64,000 nt of DNA from Oscillibacter valericigenes (GTDB lineage Bacteria; Bacillota; Clostridia; Oscillospirales; Oscillospiraceae), in the NCBI RefSeq assembly GCF_021531315.1, contig NZ_JAFBIQ010000003.1:141069-205068 (forward strand), written 5' to 3'. Positions 19,760 to 28,524 of the stretch are shown piece after piece. Under the pieces are notes generated by a model, which worked only from the letters and a program-made list of their open reading frames with translations, made no database searches and was not told the DNA's origin. The position numbers and the translations under genes are program-made. The first letter of the stretch is position 1. The number at the start of each line of letters is the position of its first letter.

Positions 19760-19793
19760 ATCAGCCATCCTTCGGGTATGGCTGATTTTTTTC
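19760..19793 (+). terminator. Terminator of the glycolysis operon
   Basis: ATCAGCCAT (19760-19768) pairs with ATGGCTGAT (19778-19786) and a T7 run follows. Confidence 0.92.
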
Positions 19794-19946
19794 TGCCCGG
19801 AAGAAATATCCGTGGGCTCTGACGGCGCGCGAAAAAAATAAGATTTCCCGAAAAATCGGGTTTAGAAAAGGCTCCGGCGGTACACAATACCCTCAGAGCC
19901 TCTTCTATTTCGCAGCGCCCGCCTCGCGGGCAGAAAGGATACACGT

Positions 19947-20663
19947 ATGAACGAACCGAAACGCCGCGCCGCGCGGCATTCCATGACCGGTACGGGCTTA
20001 TACATAGCCCTGTTTCTCGGTCTGACGGCGCTTGCCGTCGCAGGCTATTGGATGCTGCTCCCCTCTCCCGCCGACAAGACGCCTACGCCCGTATCCGAGC
20101 CGCCGGTCACGACGCCCATCGCCGCGGCGCCCATCGCGCCGGAGCCTCCCGAGGTCAAACCGGAGGAGCCGGCAGAGCCGGTGCAGTCTGCCGTCGAGGT
20201 CACGCTCCCCGAGCCGAAGCCGGAACCCGCCGAGCCGATCACGCCCGTCGCGCCGCGGCTCATCGTTTCGCCGCTGAGCGGCGAGACCGTCGCCGCCTTC
20301 AGCATGAATGAGCTATCTTACAGCGAGACATTGGCCGACTGGCGCACGCATGACGGCATCGACATCAAGGCGGACGCCGGTACGCAGGTGCTTGCCGCCT
20401 GCTCCGGCACGGTGCGCTCCGTTTTCGATGACGACCTCATGGGCACCACCGTCGTCATTGCGCACGACGGCGGCTATGAGACCATCTACTCCAACCTCCA
20501 AAGCGTCCCGACCGTTGCTCCGGAGCAATATGTCTCCGCCGGACAGGTCATCGGGGCTGTGGGAGAGACCTCGCTCGCCGAGGCTTCCATGGTGCCGCAC
20601 CTGCACTTTTCCGTCACGAAGGACGGCGAGAGCGTCGATCCGCAGGAATTTCTCAGGTCATAA
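19947..20663 (+). CDS. SpoIIQ-like M23 peptidase, sporulation
   Basis: A 238-residue membrane-anchored LytM-type protein. One membrane segment (about 17-37) is followed by a proline- and glutamate-rich linker (about 40-105) and a C-terminal M23 domain. All zinc ligands expected for an active enzyme are present: H135 and D139 in THDGID, H218 and H220 in PHLHFS. This architecture matches SpoIIQ, the forespore channel partner of SpoIIIAH. Clostridial SpoIIQ keeps the zinc site that Bacillus SpoIIQ lost. The gene is monocistronic with an AGAAAGGA box. A general cell-wall hydrolase is the alternative. Confidence 0.75.
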   Translation: MNEPKRRAARHSMTGTGLYIALFLGLTALAVAGYWMLLPSPADKTPTPVSEPPVTTPIAAAPIAPEPPEVKPEEPAEPVQSAVEVTLPEPKPEPAEPITPVAPRLIVSPLSGETVAAFSMNELSYSETLADWRTHDGIDIKADAGTQVLAACSGTVRSVFDDDLMGTTVVIAHDGGYETIYSNLQSVPTVAPEQYVSAGQVIGAVGETSLAEASMVPHLHFSVTKDGESVDPQEFLRS

Positions 20664-20695
20664 AAAGGAGCCGGTCCATCGGACCGGCTCCTTTC
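20662..20695. terminator. Bidirectional terminator
   Basis: GGAGCCGGTCC (20667-20677) pairs with GGACCGGCTCC (20681-20691). A-rich and T-rich flanks on both sides let it serve the convergent SpoIIQ-like and MATE genes. Confidence 0.88.
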
Positions 20696-20706
20696 CGTAT
20701 TCTTTT

Positions 20707-22080
20707 TCAGCGCAGGCGCGCGTTGGCCGCGTGCAGGGTCCTGCGCAGGAAGATCGACGAGAGCGTCAGGCTCATCAGCTCTGCGATGGGGAACGACCAC
20801 CACACCAGCTCCAGCCGTCCGGTCAAAGACAGCAGATACGCCACCGGCAGCAGCACGCAGATCTGGCGGCAGACGGAGACGATGAGGCTGTAAAAGGGCG
20901 TCCCCAGCGCCTGAAAGACGCTGCCCGCCACGATGCAGAAGCCCGCGAGCGGGAAAGTCAGGCCGATGATGCGCAGCGCCGTCTTGCCGATGGCCAGCAT
21001 CTCCGCCGAGGGAGAGAACAGGCCCAGCAGCGTGCCGGGGATCAGCTCAAAGAGTGCAAGGCCCGCGCACATGATGGCGATCGCCGTGAACACAGAGAGG
21101 CGGATGGCCCGGCGGAACCGGTCGGGCCTGCCCGCGCCAAAGTTGTAGGCGATGATCGGCACCATCGCGTTATTGAGGCCGAAGATGGGCATGAAGATGA
21201 AGCTCTGGAGCTTGAAGTACGCGCCGAACACCGCCGTCGCCGCCTCGGTGAAGGAAATGAGGATCTTGTTCATGCCGAACATCATCACCGAGCCGATGGA
21301 CTGCATGATGATGGACGGCACGCCGACGGCATAGATCTCCCTGATGGTCGCGGCATGGGGTCGGATCGCGCCGCGGCGCAGGCGCACCTCTGGATTGCGC
21401 GTGAGGTTGAGATAGAGACCGAGGGCTGCGCCCACGAGCTGCCCGACGACGGTGGCGACCGCCGCGCCCGCAACCTCCAGCCGGGGAAAGCCGAGCAGGC
21501 CAAAGATGAGGATGGGGTCGAGCACGATGTTGATGGCCGCACCGACCACCTGCGAGATCATGGAAAGGTCGGTGCGCCCCGTGGATTGGAGCAGACGCTC
21601 TCCATAGACCTGCATGAAAATGCCCAGAGAGCCGCCGATGCAGATCATTACATAGTCCCGTCCATAGGCGATGATTTGTTCGTTGTCCGTCTGCAAGCGG
21701 AAGAAAAAGCCCGCAAACGCAAGACCGATCAGGGTAAACAGCGCAGCGGTGCACAGCGTCAGAAACAGTCCTGTGCCCGCAGCACGGTCCGCGCCCTCCT
21801 GATTTCTCTCACCCAGTGAGCGCGAGAGCAGCGCGTTCATGCCGATGCCCGTGCCGACGGAAAACGCGATGCACAGCATTTGGAGCGGGAAGGCAAGCGA
21901 CACGGCGTTCATCGCATCCTGGCTCAGCCGCGCGACAAAGACCGTATCCACCACATTGTAGAGCGCCTGGAAGAGCATCGACACCATCATCGGCACCGCC
22001 ATGTTGAACAGCAGCCTGCCGACCGGCATCGTGCCCATTTTGTTTTCCTGTCTGCCCTCTTCTCTGATGTTTTCGTCCAT
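20707..22080 (-). CDS. MATE-family multidrug exporter
   Basis: A 457-residue integral membrane protein with about 12 predicted membrane segments in two related halves. It belongs to the MATE transporters, which export cationic drugs or metabolites using sodium or proton gradients. The N-terminal PVGRLLFNMAVPMMVSMLFQ and the following YNVVDTVFVARL are typical of the family. It starts 60 bases downstream of prfB with a terminator between them. The substrate cannot be read from sequence. Confidence 0.92.
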   Translation of the reverse strand: MDENIREEGRQENKMGTMPVGRLLFNMAVPMMVSMLFQALYNVVDTVFVARLSQDAMNAVSLAFPLQMLCIAFSVGTGIGMNALLSRSLGERNQEGADRAAGTGLFLTLCTAALFTLIGLAFAGFFFRLQTDNEQIIAYGRDYVMICIGGSLGIFMQVYGERLLQSTGRTDLSMISQVVGAAINIVLDPILIFGLLGFPRLEVAGAAVATVVGQLVGAALGLYLNLTRNPEVRLRRGAIRPHAATIREIYAVGVPSIIMQSIGSVMMFGMNKILISFTEAATAVFGAYFKLQSFIFMPIFGLNNAMVPIIAYNFGAGRPDRFRRAIRLSVFTAIAIMCAGLALFELIPGTLLGLFSPSAEMLAIGKTALRIIGLTFPLAGFCIVAGSVFQALGTPFYSLIVSVCRQICVLLPVAYLLSLTGRLELVWWSFPIAELMSLTLSSIFLRRTLHAANARLR

Positions 22081-22107
22081 TTTGTAACTCTCCGATTTTC
22101 AGACAAA

Positions 22108-22138
22108 ATTCCGGCGCTTGCCGCGCCGGAATCCGTTT
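22108..22138. terminator. prfB terminator
   Basis: ATTCCGGCGC (22108-22117) pairs with GCGCCGGAAT (22123-22132). The flank on the minus strand is TTTTG, and a T6 run is present on the plus strand. Confidence 0.75.
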
Positions 22139-22139
22139 T

Positions 22140-23264
22140 TTACTTCTTCAGCTCGCCGTTTGCGGCCTTGGTGAGGTAGGCGTTGATGAAGCCGTCGAGG
22201 TCACCGTCCATGACCGCTTGAATGTTGCCGGTCTCGTAGTCCGTGCGCGTGTCCTTGACGAGCTGATAGGGCATGAACACATAGGAGCGGATCTGGCTGC
22301 CCCACTCGATCTTGAGCTGCACGCCCTTGAGGTCGCTGATCTTCTCCGCATGCTGCTGGATCTTCAGCTCCATGAGCTTTGATTTGAGCATCTGCATGGC
22401 GTAGTCACGGTTCTGGAACTGGCTGCGCTGCGTCTGGCAGGCGGTGACGATGCCGGTGGGGATATGGATGAGGCGCACCGCGGAGGAGGTCTTGTTGACA
22501 TGCTGGCCGCCCGCGCCGGAGGAGCGGTAGACCTGCATCTCGATGTCCTCGGGGCGGATATCGACCTCGATGTCGTTGGGGAGCTCTGGCATGACCTCGA
22601 GTGCGGCAAAGCTCGTCTGACGGCGGGCGTTTGCGTCGAAGGGCGACACGCGCACGAGGCGGTGGACGCCGTTCTCGCCCTTGAGGTAGCCGTAGGCGTT
22701 CTCGCCCTTGACCATGACCGTCGCGCTCTTGATGCCGGCCTCTTCGCCGTCGATATAGTCCATCATCTCGAACTCGAAGCCGTGCTTGTTCGCCCACTGC
22801 ATATACATGCGGTAGAGCATCTGCGTCCAATCCTGCGCCTCGGTGCCTCCGGCGCCGGCGTGGAAGGTCAGAATGGCATTGCAGTTGTCGTACTCGCCGG
22901 AGAGCAGCGTCGTCAGGCGAACCTCCTCGATCCTCTTTTCGAGGTCATCGTAGCCCTCCTGCAGCTCGGGCAGCAGGCTCGCGTCGTCCATCTCGTTGCC
23001 CATGTCGATGAGCGCGAGCAGATCGTCGCGCGCGGAGACCAGCTTTTCAAAGCAATGGAGCTTATTTTGCAGCTGCTTGGTGCGCATTTGATTGGCCTGC
23101 GAGCGCTCGATGTCGTTCCAGAAGCCCTCCTCATGCGCCTCGGCCTCAAGCCGCGCGATCTCGTGCTTGGAAGCCTCAATATCAAGCGCCTTTTCAAGGT
23201 TTGCAAAGGTGTCGCTCATAGCGAGCAGCTTTTGTTTATAGGAATCGTATTCGATAACAGCCAT
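22140..23264 (-). CDS. prfB: Peptide chain release factor 2, no programmed frameshift
   Basis: A 374-residue release factor that recognises UGA and UAA. The stop-codon-reading SPF tripeptide is at 207-209 and the peptidyl-transferase GGQ motif at 252-254. The frame is open from the ATG at 23264 through the N-terminal coiled region, without the in-frame UGA near codon 26 used for autoregulatory +1 frameshifting in many bacteria. It has its own promoter and an AGGGGAG box. Confidence 0.95.
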   Translation of the reverse strand: MAVIEYDSYKQKLLAMSDTFANLEKALDIEASKHEIARLEAEAHEEGFWNDIERSQANQMRTKQLQNKLHCFEKLVSARDDLLALIDMGNEMDDASLLPELQEGYDDLEKRIEEVRLTTLLSGEYDNCNAILTFHAGAGGTEAQDWTQMLYRMYMQWANKHGFEFEMMDYIDGEEAGIKSATVMVKGENAYGYLKGENGVHRLVRVSPFDANARRQTSFAALEVMPELPNDIEVDIRPEDIEMQVYRSSGAGGQHVNKTSSAVRLIHIPTGIVTACQTQRSQFQNRDYAMQMLKSKLMELKIQQHAEKISDLKGVQLKIEWGSQIRSYVFMPYQLVKDTRTDYETGNIQAVMDGDLDGFINAYLTKAANGELKK

Positions 23265-23300
23265 AACGGTCTCCCCTTCTCTTACTGCATTAGCCGAAAA

Positions 23301-23329
23301 AGTATATCACGCCCGCCCCCGAAAAGCAA
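23301..23329 (-). promoter_or_regulatory. prfB promoter
   Basis: On the minus strand TTGCTT (23324-23329) and TATACT (23301-23306) are 17 bases apart, 37 bases before the prfB start. Confidence 0.7.
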
Positions 23330-23330
23330 G

Positions 23331-23357
23331 AAAAATCCGCCGTTATGGCGGATTTTT
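23331..23357. terminator. Symmetric hairpin with A/T flanks
   Basis: AAAAATCCGCC (23331-23341) is the exact complement of GGCGGATTTTT (23347-23357). It can stop transcription in either direction and insulates prfB from the small upstream gene. Confidence 0.8.
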
Positions 23358-23393
23358 CTCTGTTTCTTATCGTCAACGGCAAAAACGCCTCAT

Positions 23394-23424
23394 AAAAACA
23401 AAAAACCCACGCATCTCTGCGTGG
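23394..23424 (-). terminator. Terminator of the 26-codon ORF
   Basis: CCACGCA (23407-23413) pairs with TGCGTGG (23418-23424) and a T-rich run of about ten bases follows on the minus strand. It begins 16 bases after the ORF stop codon. Confidence 0.8.
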
Positions 23425-23439
23425 CTCCGTTCTTTGATC

Positions 23440-23520
23440 TCAGCGCTCGCTGACGATCTGCTCCGCACTGCCGAAGATCATGTCATCGACATCGCAGCTC
23501 TTGAAGTTTTCAAACATCAT
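23440..23520 (-). CDS. Putative 26-residue peptide gene, function unknown
   Basis: The frame begins with two ATG codons and encodes 26 residues, of which MFENFKSCDVDD forms the start and IVSER the end. It is acidic with one cysteine. AAAGGAG lies 13 bases before the first ATG and 16 before the second, which is long but usable. A promoter-like sequence lies 41 bases upstream and a strong terminator follows the stop. A complete transcription unit of about 150 bases around so small a frame is the main evidence. I do not recognise the peptide. It could be a signalling or toxin-like peptide, or the locus could be a small RNA with a fortuitous frame. Confidence 0.4.
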   Translation of the reverse strand: MMFENFKSCDVDDMIFGSAEQIVSER

Positions 23521-23560
23521 ATAAGTTCTCACGCTCCTTTCTCTTTTTCAGTTCAAAGGT

Positions 23561-23589
23561 ATGATACCACTTCTCCGTCAAGAGCGCAA
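23561..23589 (-). promoter_or_regulatory. Candidate promoter of the 26-codon ORF
   Basis: On the minus strand TTGCGC (23584-23589) and TATCAT (23561-23566) are 17 bases apart. The remainder of 23590-23717 is AT-rich and holds the region upstream of the divergent metallophosphoesterase. Confidence 0.5.
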
Positions 23590-23717
23590 GCGTTATTTTA
23601 AACATAATTCACAATTTATTGCTTTGCGTTTTGTATATTCTGCCGTTTTATTTTTCTGTTGCATCGGCCGGTGCTGTGATAGAATAATAAAGTCAGATTT
23701 ATTTTTCAGGAGCTTTT

Positions 23718-24590
23718 ATGGCAATGCAACGCAACCCCCGCTTTGTCCGCTTTTTGCTCCCACTTGCTCTCATCACAGCCGCAGCGCTGTGGTGGGGCAA
23801 CAGCAGCATCGAAACGGACGCATTTATTTTTTCCTCCGCGCGCCTGCCGAACGGCTTTGACGGCGCGCGCGTCGTGCAGCTCAGCGATCTGCACGGCAAA
23901 GCCTTCGGCAAAAACAATGAGCGGCTTTTCGCCGCCGTTGAGGCCGCGCAACCGGACTACATTCTGATCACTGGCGACCTTGTGGATCGCGCGACCGACG
24001 ATCCCGTGGGCTACGCCGCCTCGGTCGGCGCGGCGCTCAGCGCCATCGCGCCGACCTGCTATGTCACCGGCAATCACGAGTGGGGACACGGCCCCGCTAT
24101 GGTCGAGCGGCTCAAGGCCGCGCTGCGCGAAAACGGCGTGACGGTGCTCTCCAACGAGGTCCTTCCTTGGGAGCGCGGCGGCGATACGATCCTGCTCGCA
24201 GGTGTTGACGACCCCAACGGCTATGCCGACCAGAAAACGCCCGCGCAGCTTGCCGCCGACATCTACGCGGAATACGGCGCCCCCTTTTGGCTGCTGCTCG
24301 CCCACCGCAACAACAGCTTCAACGGCGGCTACTGCCGCCTTGGCGCCGACCTGACACTCTGCGGCCACGCGCACGGCGGCATTTGGCGTCTGCCGTTTAC
24401 CGACGGGCTGATCGACGCGACGCTCACGCTCCTTCCCTCCCTCACCAGCGGCTTCTACCGCTGCACGGACGAGGGCTGCGCGGGCGCGGAGGTCTTTGTC
24501 TCGCGCGGGCTCGGCAATTCACCGCGCCTTGTGCCGCGCCTTTTCAACCGCCCACAGGTGGCGGTCATCACTTTGAAGAAAGCGGGGTGA
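23718..24590 (+). CDS. Membrane-anchored metallophosphoesterase
   Basis: A 290-residue calcineurin-like phosphoesterase with an N-terminal membrane anchor (about 10-27). The two-metal site is complete: D57 and H59 in SDLHG, GDLVD at 86-90, GNHE at 118-121, AHRN and GHAHGG further on. It resembles the YkuE/YaeI group, which acts on nucleotides or lipid-linked phosphates outside the membrane. The start follows CAGGAG. It ends five bases before the mnmG start codon, so the two genes are cotranscribed. The substrate is unknown. Confidence 0.88.
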   Translation: MAMQRNPRFVRFLLPLALITAAALWWGNSSIETDAFIFSSARLPNGFDGARVVQLSDLHGKAFGKNNERLFAAVEAAQPDYILITGDLVDRATDDPVGYAASVGAALSAIAPTCYVTGNHEWGHGPAMVERLKAALRENGVTVLSNEVLPWERGGDTILLAGVDDPNGYADQKTPAQLAADIYAEYGAPFWLLLAHRNNSFNGGYCRLGADLTLCGHAHGGIWRLPFTDGLIDATLTLLPSLTSGFYRCTDEGCAGAEVFVSRGLGNSPRLVPRLFNRPQVAVITLKKAG

Positions 24591-24595
24591 CATCC

Positions 24596-26482
24596 ATGCG
24601 GGAATATTTTGCCGGCGATTTTGACGTCGCCGTGATCGGCGCGGGGCACGCCGGCATCGAGGCCGCGCTCGCCGCCGCCCGCCTCGGCCGAAAGACCGTC
24701 TGCTTCACCATCAACTTAGACGCTGTGGGCAATATGCCCTGCAACCCCGCCATCGGCGGCACGGGCAAGGGGCACCTCGTCCGCGAGCTGGACGCCCTCG
24801 GCGGCGAGATGGCGCGGGCCGCCGACCAAGCCTGCATCCAATACCGCCTGCTCAACTGCGGCAAGGGTCCCGCCGTGTGGTCGCTGCGCGCGCAGGCGGA
24901 CCGCCGCGCCTACCAGCAGATCATGAAGCACACGCTCGAGCGGCAGAAAAACCTGACGCTCCGACAGGCGGAGATCGTGGAGCTTCGCGTGGAAAACGGC
25001 GCGGTCAGCGCCGTCATCACCGCGACGGGCGCGGTATTCGGCGCAAAGGCGGTCATCCTCTGCTCGGGCACCTATCTTGACGGGCGCACCATCGTGGGTG
25101 AGTGCATTCAATCGAGCGGCCCCGACGGGATGCACGCAAGCCTCCCGCTCGCTGAGCAGCTGCGCGCGCTCGGGCTTCCCCTGCGACGCTTCAAGACCGG
25201 CACGCCGCCGCGCATCAACGCCCGCAGCGTCGATTTTTCCAAAATGGAGCGGCAGGAGGGCGATGCCGAGCCGCTGCCCTTTTCATTCACGACCGAGCGC
25301 GTCCCCTGCAACCGTGCGGTCTGCTACCTCACCTACACCAATGAGGAAACGCACCGCATCCTCCGCGAAAATCTTGACCGCAGCCCCATCTACTCCGGCG
25401 TGATCGAGGGCGTGGGACCGCGCTACTGCCCGAGCATCGAGACGAAGATCGTCCGCTTTGCGGACAAGCCTCGCCACCAGCTTTTCATCGAGCCGATGGG
25501 GCTGGACACCGAGGAGCTTTACATTCAGGGGCTTTCCTCCTCCATGCCCGAGGAGGTGCAGGTGCGGGCGGTGCACACCATCGCGGGCCTCGAGCACGCT
25601 GAGCTCATGCGCCCCGCCTACGCCATCGAGTATGACTGCATCGACCCAACCGCGCTCAGGCCCACGCTGGAAACGAAGGCCATTGCGGGGCTTTACGGCG
25701 CTGGGCAGTTCAACGGCTCGTCGGGCTATGAGGAGGCCGCCGTGCAGGGCTTCGTCGCGGGCGTGAACGCCGCGCGGCGCATCGCGGGCGAAGCGCCCTT
25801 TATTCTCTCCCGTGCAGAGAGCTACATCGGCACGCTCATCGACGACCTTGTCACCAAGGGGACGGACGAGCCCTACCGCATGATGACGAGCCGCAGCGAA
25901 TACCGTCTCCTGCTGCGGCAAGACAACGCCGATCAACGGCTGACGAGGCTCGGCCACGACCTCGGCCTCGTCTCCGACGAGCGCCTTGCCGCCGTGGAGG
26001 AGAAGTACGCCGCCGTCGCGCGTGAGATCAAGCGGCTCGAGCACACGGGCCTCCCCGCGAGCGAGGCGCTCAACGCGCTGCTGCGTGAGCGCGGCACGGC
26101 GGAGATCGCAGACGGCAGCCCGCTCATCGCGCTGCTGCGCCGCCCACAGCTCCGTTATGACGATCTGCGCGTTTTCGATGCCGGCTGCGCCGCCTGCCCG
26201 AAGGACATCGCCGAGCAGGTGGAGATCACCGTCAAGTACGAGGGCTACATTCGCCGCCAAAGGGCTGAGGTCGAGGAGTTCGCACGGCTCGAGAGCCGTC
26301 TGCTGCCTGAGAACATCAGCTATTCCGGCATCGACGGTCTGCGCCTTGAGGCGCGGGAAAAGCTCGACGCCATCCGCCCCCGCTCGCTCGGACAGGCGGG
26401 GCGTATCTCGGGCGTTTCCCCCGCAGACCTCGCCGCGCTGATGATTTTTCTGGAAAAGGAGAAGCATTATGAAAATTCTTGA
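24596..26482 (+). CDS. mnmG: tRNA uridine-5-carboxymethylaminomethyl modification enzyme
   Basis: A 628-residue FAD protein that acts with MnmE to install the carboxymethylaminomethyl group on wobble uridine 34. The FAD-binding GAGHAG is at 15-20, and CNPAIGGTGKGH and GTPPRINARSVD are family signatures. The start at 24596 gives the normal N-terminus. An open frame reaching back to 24287 lies inside the phosphoesterase gene and is not used. Its usual partners mnmE and rsmG are not adjacent. Confidence 0.97.
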   Translation: MREYFAGDFDVAVIGAGHAGIEAALAAARLGRKTVCFTINLDAVGNMPCNPAIGGTGKGHLVRELDALGGEMARAADQACIQYRLLNCGKGPAVWSLRAQADRRAYQQIMKHTLERQKNLTLRQAEIVELRVENGAVSAVITATGAVFGAKAVILCSGTYLDGRTIVGECIQSSGPDGMHASLPLAEQLRALGLPLRRFKTGTPPRINARSVDFSKMERQEGDAEPLPFSFTTERVPCNRAVCYLTYTNEETHRILRENLDRSPIYSGVIEGVGPRYCPSIETKIVRFADKPRHQLFIEPMGLDTEELYIQGLSSSMPEEVQVRAVHTIAGLEHAELMRPAYAIEYDCIDPTALRPTLETKAIAGLYGAGQFNGSSGYEEAAVQGFVAGVNAARRIAGEAPFILSRAESYIGTLIDDLVTKGTDEPYRMMTSRSEYRLLLRQDNADQRLTRLGHDLGLVSDERLAAVEEKYAAVAREIKRLEHTGLPASEALNALLRERGTAEIADGSPLIALLRRPQLRYDDLRVFDAGCAACPKDIAEQVEITVKYEGYIRRQRAEVEEFARLESRLLPENISYSGIDGLRLEAREKLDAIRPRSLGQAGRISGVSPADLAALMIFLEKEKHYENS

Positions 26483-27110
26483 CCTGACGCACCTCATCGA
26501 GGAGGCGATGCCCGTCTATCCCGAGACCGACCCGCCAAGGCTCACGCCCTCTAACACCTTCGAGCAGCACGGCTTTCGCGAAACGCTGCTGACGATGGGC
26601 TCTCACACCGGCACGCACATGGATTCTCCCGCGCACATGCTGCGCGACGGCAAAACGCTCGATCAGCTTCCCGCGGACAAATACATCGGCACCGCCTATG
26701 TGCTCGACTGCTCCGACCTCGCGGGCAGGGAGATCCCGAAGGCCCGCCTTCAGCTCCACGCAAGCGAGATCGGGGCCGCCGACTTCCTGCTCTTCTACAC
26801 CGGCTGGGATCAGTATTGGGGCAGCGAGGAATACTTCTCCCCCTTCCCTGTTCTTTCTGTCGAAGCGGCGGAATATCTTGCCGCCTTCCCGCTCAAGGGC
26901 GTCGGCACCGATGCGATCTCCATCGACCCGATGGATACGGTCGATTATCCCGTGCATAAGATCCTCCTCGGCGCGGGCTTTGTGAACACGGAAAACCTCT
27001 GCAGCCTCGCCCCGCTCGCGGGCAAGACCTTCCCCTATGCCGCGCTCCCTCTGCGCTTCAAGGACGCCGACGGTTCGCCGGTGCGCGCCGTCGCCATGTT
27101 GGAGGACTGA
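26469..27110 (+). CDS. Cyclase-family metal hydrolase (kynurenine formamidase-like)
   Basis: A 213-residue member of the cyclase/arylformamidase family. The metal-binding signature HTGTHMDSPAH is intact near residues 47-57. Characterised relatives hydrolyse N-formylkynurenine or isatin, but many family members have other or unknown substrates, and no tryptophan degradation genes are nearby. The ATG overlaps the last 14 bases of mnmG, so translation is coupled. A terminator follows. Confidence 0.85.
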   Translation: MKILDLTHLIEEAMPVYPETDPPRLTPSNTFEQHGFRETLLTMGSHTGTHMDSPAHMLRDGKTLDQLPADKYIGTAYVLDCSDLAGREIPKARLQLHASEIGAADFLLFYTGWDQYWGSEEYFSPFPVLSVEAAEYLAAFPLKGVGTDAISIDPMDTVDYPVHKILLGAGFVNTENLCSLAPLAGKTFPYAALPLRFKDADGSPVRAVAMLED

Positions 27111-27124
27111 TGAGAAAAAGGGAA

Positions 27125-27152
27125 AGCGGTCTGCCGTGCAGACCGCTTTTTC
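27125..27152 (+). terminator. Terminator of the mnmG unit
   Basis: AGCGGTCTGC (27125-27134) pairs with GCAGACCGCT (27138-27147), followed by T5. An additional hairpin without a T-run (27171-27205) lies between here and the convergent argF end. Confidence 0.9.
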
Positions 27153-27248
27153 TATGATGCCGACAGCAGGACAAAGCCCTCGGGCGTATAGCGGAGGGCT
27201 TTGTCTGGGGTGAAGAAAAGTTTGTCGCTTTCGAGCGAGTTATTTTGA

Positions 27249-28244
27249 TCAGACGTTGCCGATGGTGGCGACCATGACGGCCTTGATGGTGTGCATACGG
27301 TTTTCAGCCTCGTCGAACACCTTGGAGTTCGGGGAGAGGAACACCTCGTCCGTGACTTCGCGGATGTCATAGCCCAGCTCCTTCTGAGAGGCGGCCATGG
27401 TGGTGTCGAAGTCGTGGAAGGAGGGCAGGCAGTGCAGGAAGATGCAGTCGCTGTTCTCGGTGGCCTTGAGCACATCGCCGGTGACCTTGTACGGGGTGAG
27501 CTGCTTCACGCGCTCGGGGATCTTGTCCTCTTCGCCCATGGAGGCCCAAATGTCGGTGTAGAGAGCGTCGGCACCCTTGAGCAGAGCCTTGTCCTCGCCG
27601 TACTCGACGACGGCGCCGGTCTCCTTGGCGACCTCGCGGCAATACTCGACGACATCAGCGGCGGGAGCGAGCTCCTTCGGGCCCCAGCCGACATAGTGCA
27701 TACCGAGCTTGGCGCAAATGTACATCAGGCAGTAAGCCACGTTGTTGCGGGTATCGCCGCAGAAAACGAGCTTGCACTTGTTGAGGGGCTTCTTGGTGTT
27801 CTCCATCAGGGTGAGGATGTCAGCGAGAGCCTGGGTGGGGTGATCGACGTCGGTCAAACCGTTCCACACGGGAACGCCGGCGTTGGCGGCGAGACCCTCA
27901 ACGACCTTCTGGTCGTAGCCGCGGTACTCGATGCCGTCGAAGAAGCGGCCGAGGACCTTTGCAGTGTCGACCATGGTCTCCTTCTTGCCCATCTGGGAGG
28001 ACTTGGAGTCGAGGAAGGTGACATGGGCGCCCTCGTCATAAGCGGCGACTTCGAACGCGCAGCGGGTGCGGGTAGAGGTCTTCTCGAAGAGCAGAACGAT
28101 GTTCTTGCCGGCGAGCAGGTTGCCGCGGATACCGGCGCGCTTCTTTGCCTTGAGATCGGCGGCGAGGTTGAGCATATAGCGGATCTCATCGGGAGTGAAA
28201 TCCTTCAGGGTGAGAAAAGAACGGCCTTTGAGATTGACGGGCAT
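27249..28244 (-). CDS. argF: Ornithine carbamoyltransferase
   Basis: A 331-residue enzyme that converts ornithine and carbamoyl phosphate to citrulline, or works in reverse in the arginine deiminase pathway. The carbamoyl phosphate site FEKTSTRTR, the DHPTQALAD motif and the HCLPS ornithine loop are all present. The start at 28244 follows GAAGGAGG. No other arginine gene is adjacent, so biosynthetic or catabolic use (argF or arcB) cannot be decided from context. Confidence 0.95.
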   Translation of the reverse strand: MPVNLKGRSFLTLKDFTPDEIRYMLNLAADLKAKKRAGIRGNLLAGKNIVLLFEKTSTRTRCAFEVAAYDEGAHVTFLDSKSSQMGKKETMVDTAKVLGRFFDGIEYRGYDQKVVEGLAANAGVPVWNGLTDVDHPTQALADILTLMENTKKPLNKCKLVFCGDTRNNVAYCLMYICAKLGMHYVGWGPKELAPAADVVEYCREVAKETGAVVEYGEDKALLKGADALYTDIWASMGEEDKIPERVKQLTPYKVTGDVLKATENSDCIFLHCLPSFHDFDTTMAASQKELGYDIREVTDEVFLSPNSKVFDEAENRMHTIKAVMVATIGNV

Positions 28245-28432
28245 GGGATAGTCCTCCTTCAAAATAGTTACCCCCAATGGGGAAAATGCCTCATGTTCTG
28301 TACATATCATATCAATTTCGCCGCAAATTGCTGGACATTTTCGTGTAATATTTTTGTATTTTATGGCAAAATTTCAGCTCCGGCGTGCTGCGGCCCACTC
28401 TGAAAAAACCATAAATACGGTGCAGCCGGCAC

Positions 28433-28462
28433 TTGCCAAAGACGACGGAGCTGCGGTATACT
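28433..28462 (+). promoter_or_regulatory. Promoter of the AraC-type regulator
   Basis: TTGCCA (28433-28438) and TATACT (28457-28462) are 18 bases apart, 62 bases before the start codon. Confidence 0.6.
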
Positions 28463-28524
28463 ATATCCTGATCTTAACAAAGTGTTCTCTTCCGATTTAT
28501 GCCGACGACAAGAGGTGAAGCCGT

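Noticed and set aside
27152..27248. Open frame after argF that looks protein-like (FFTPDKALRYTPEG)
   Set aside because: It has no start codon or ribosome binding site outside argF and is only 30 codons. It may be an old remnant but cannot be supported.
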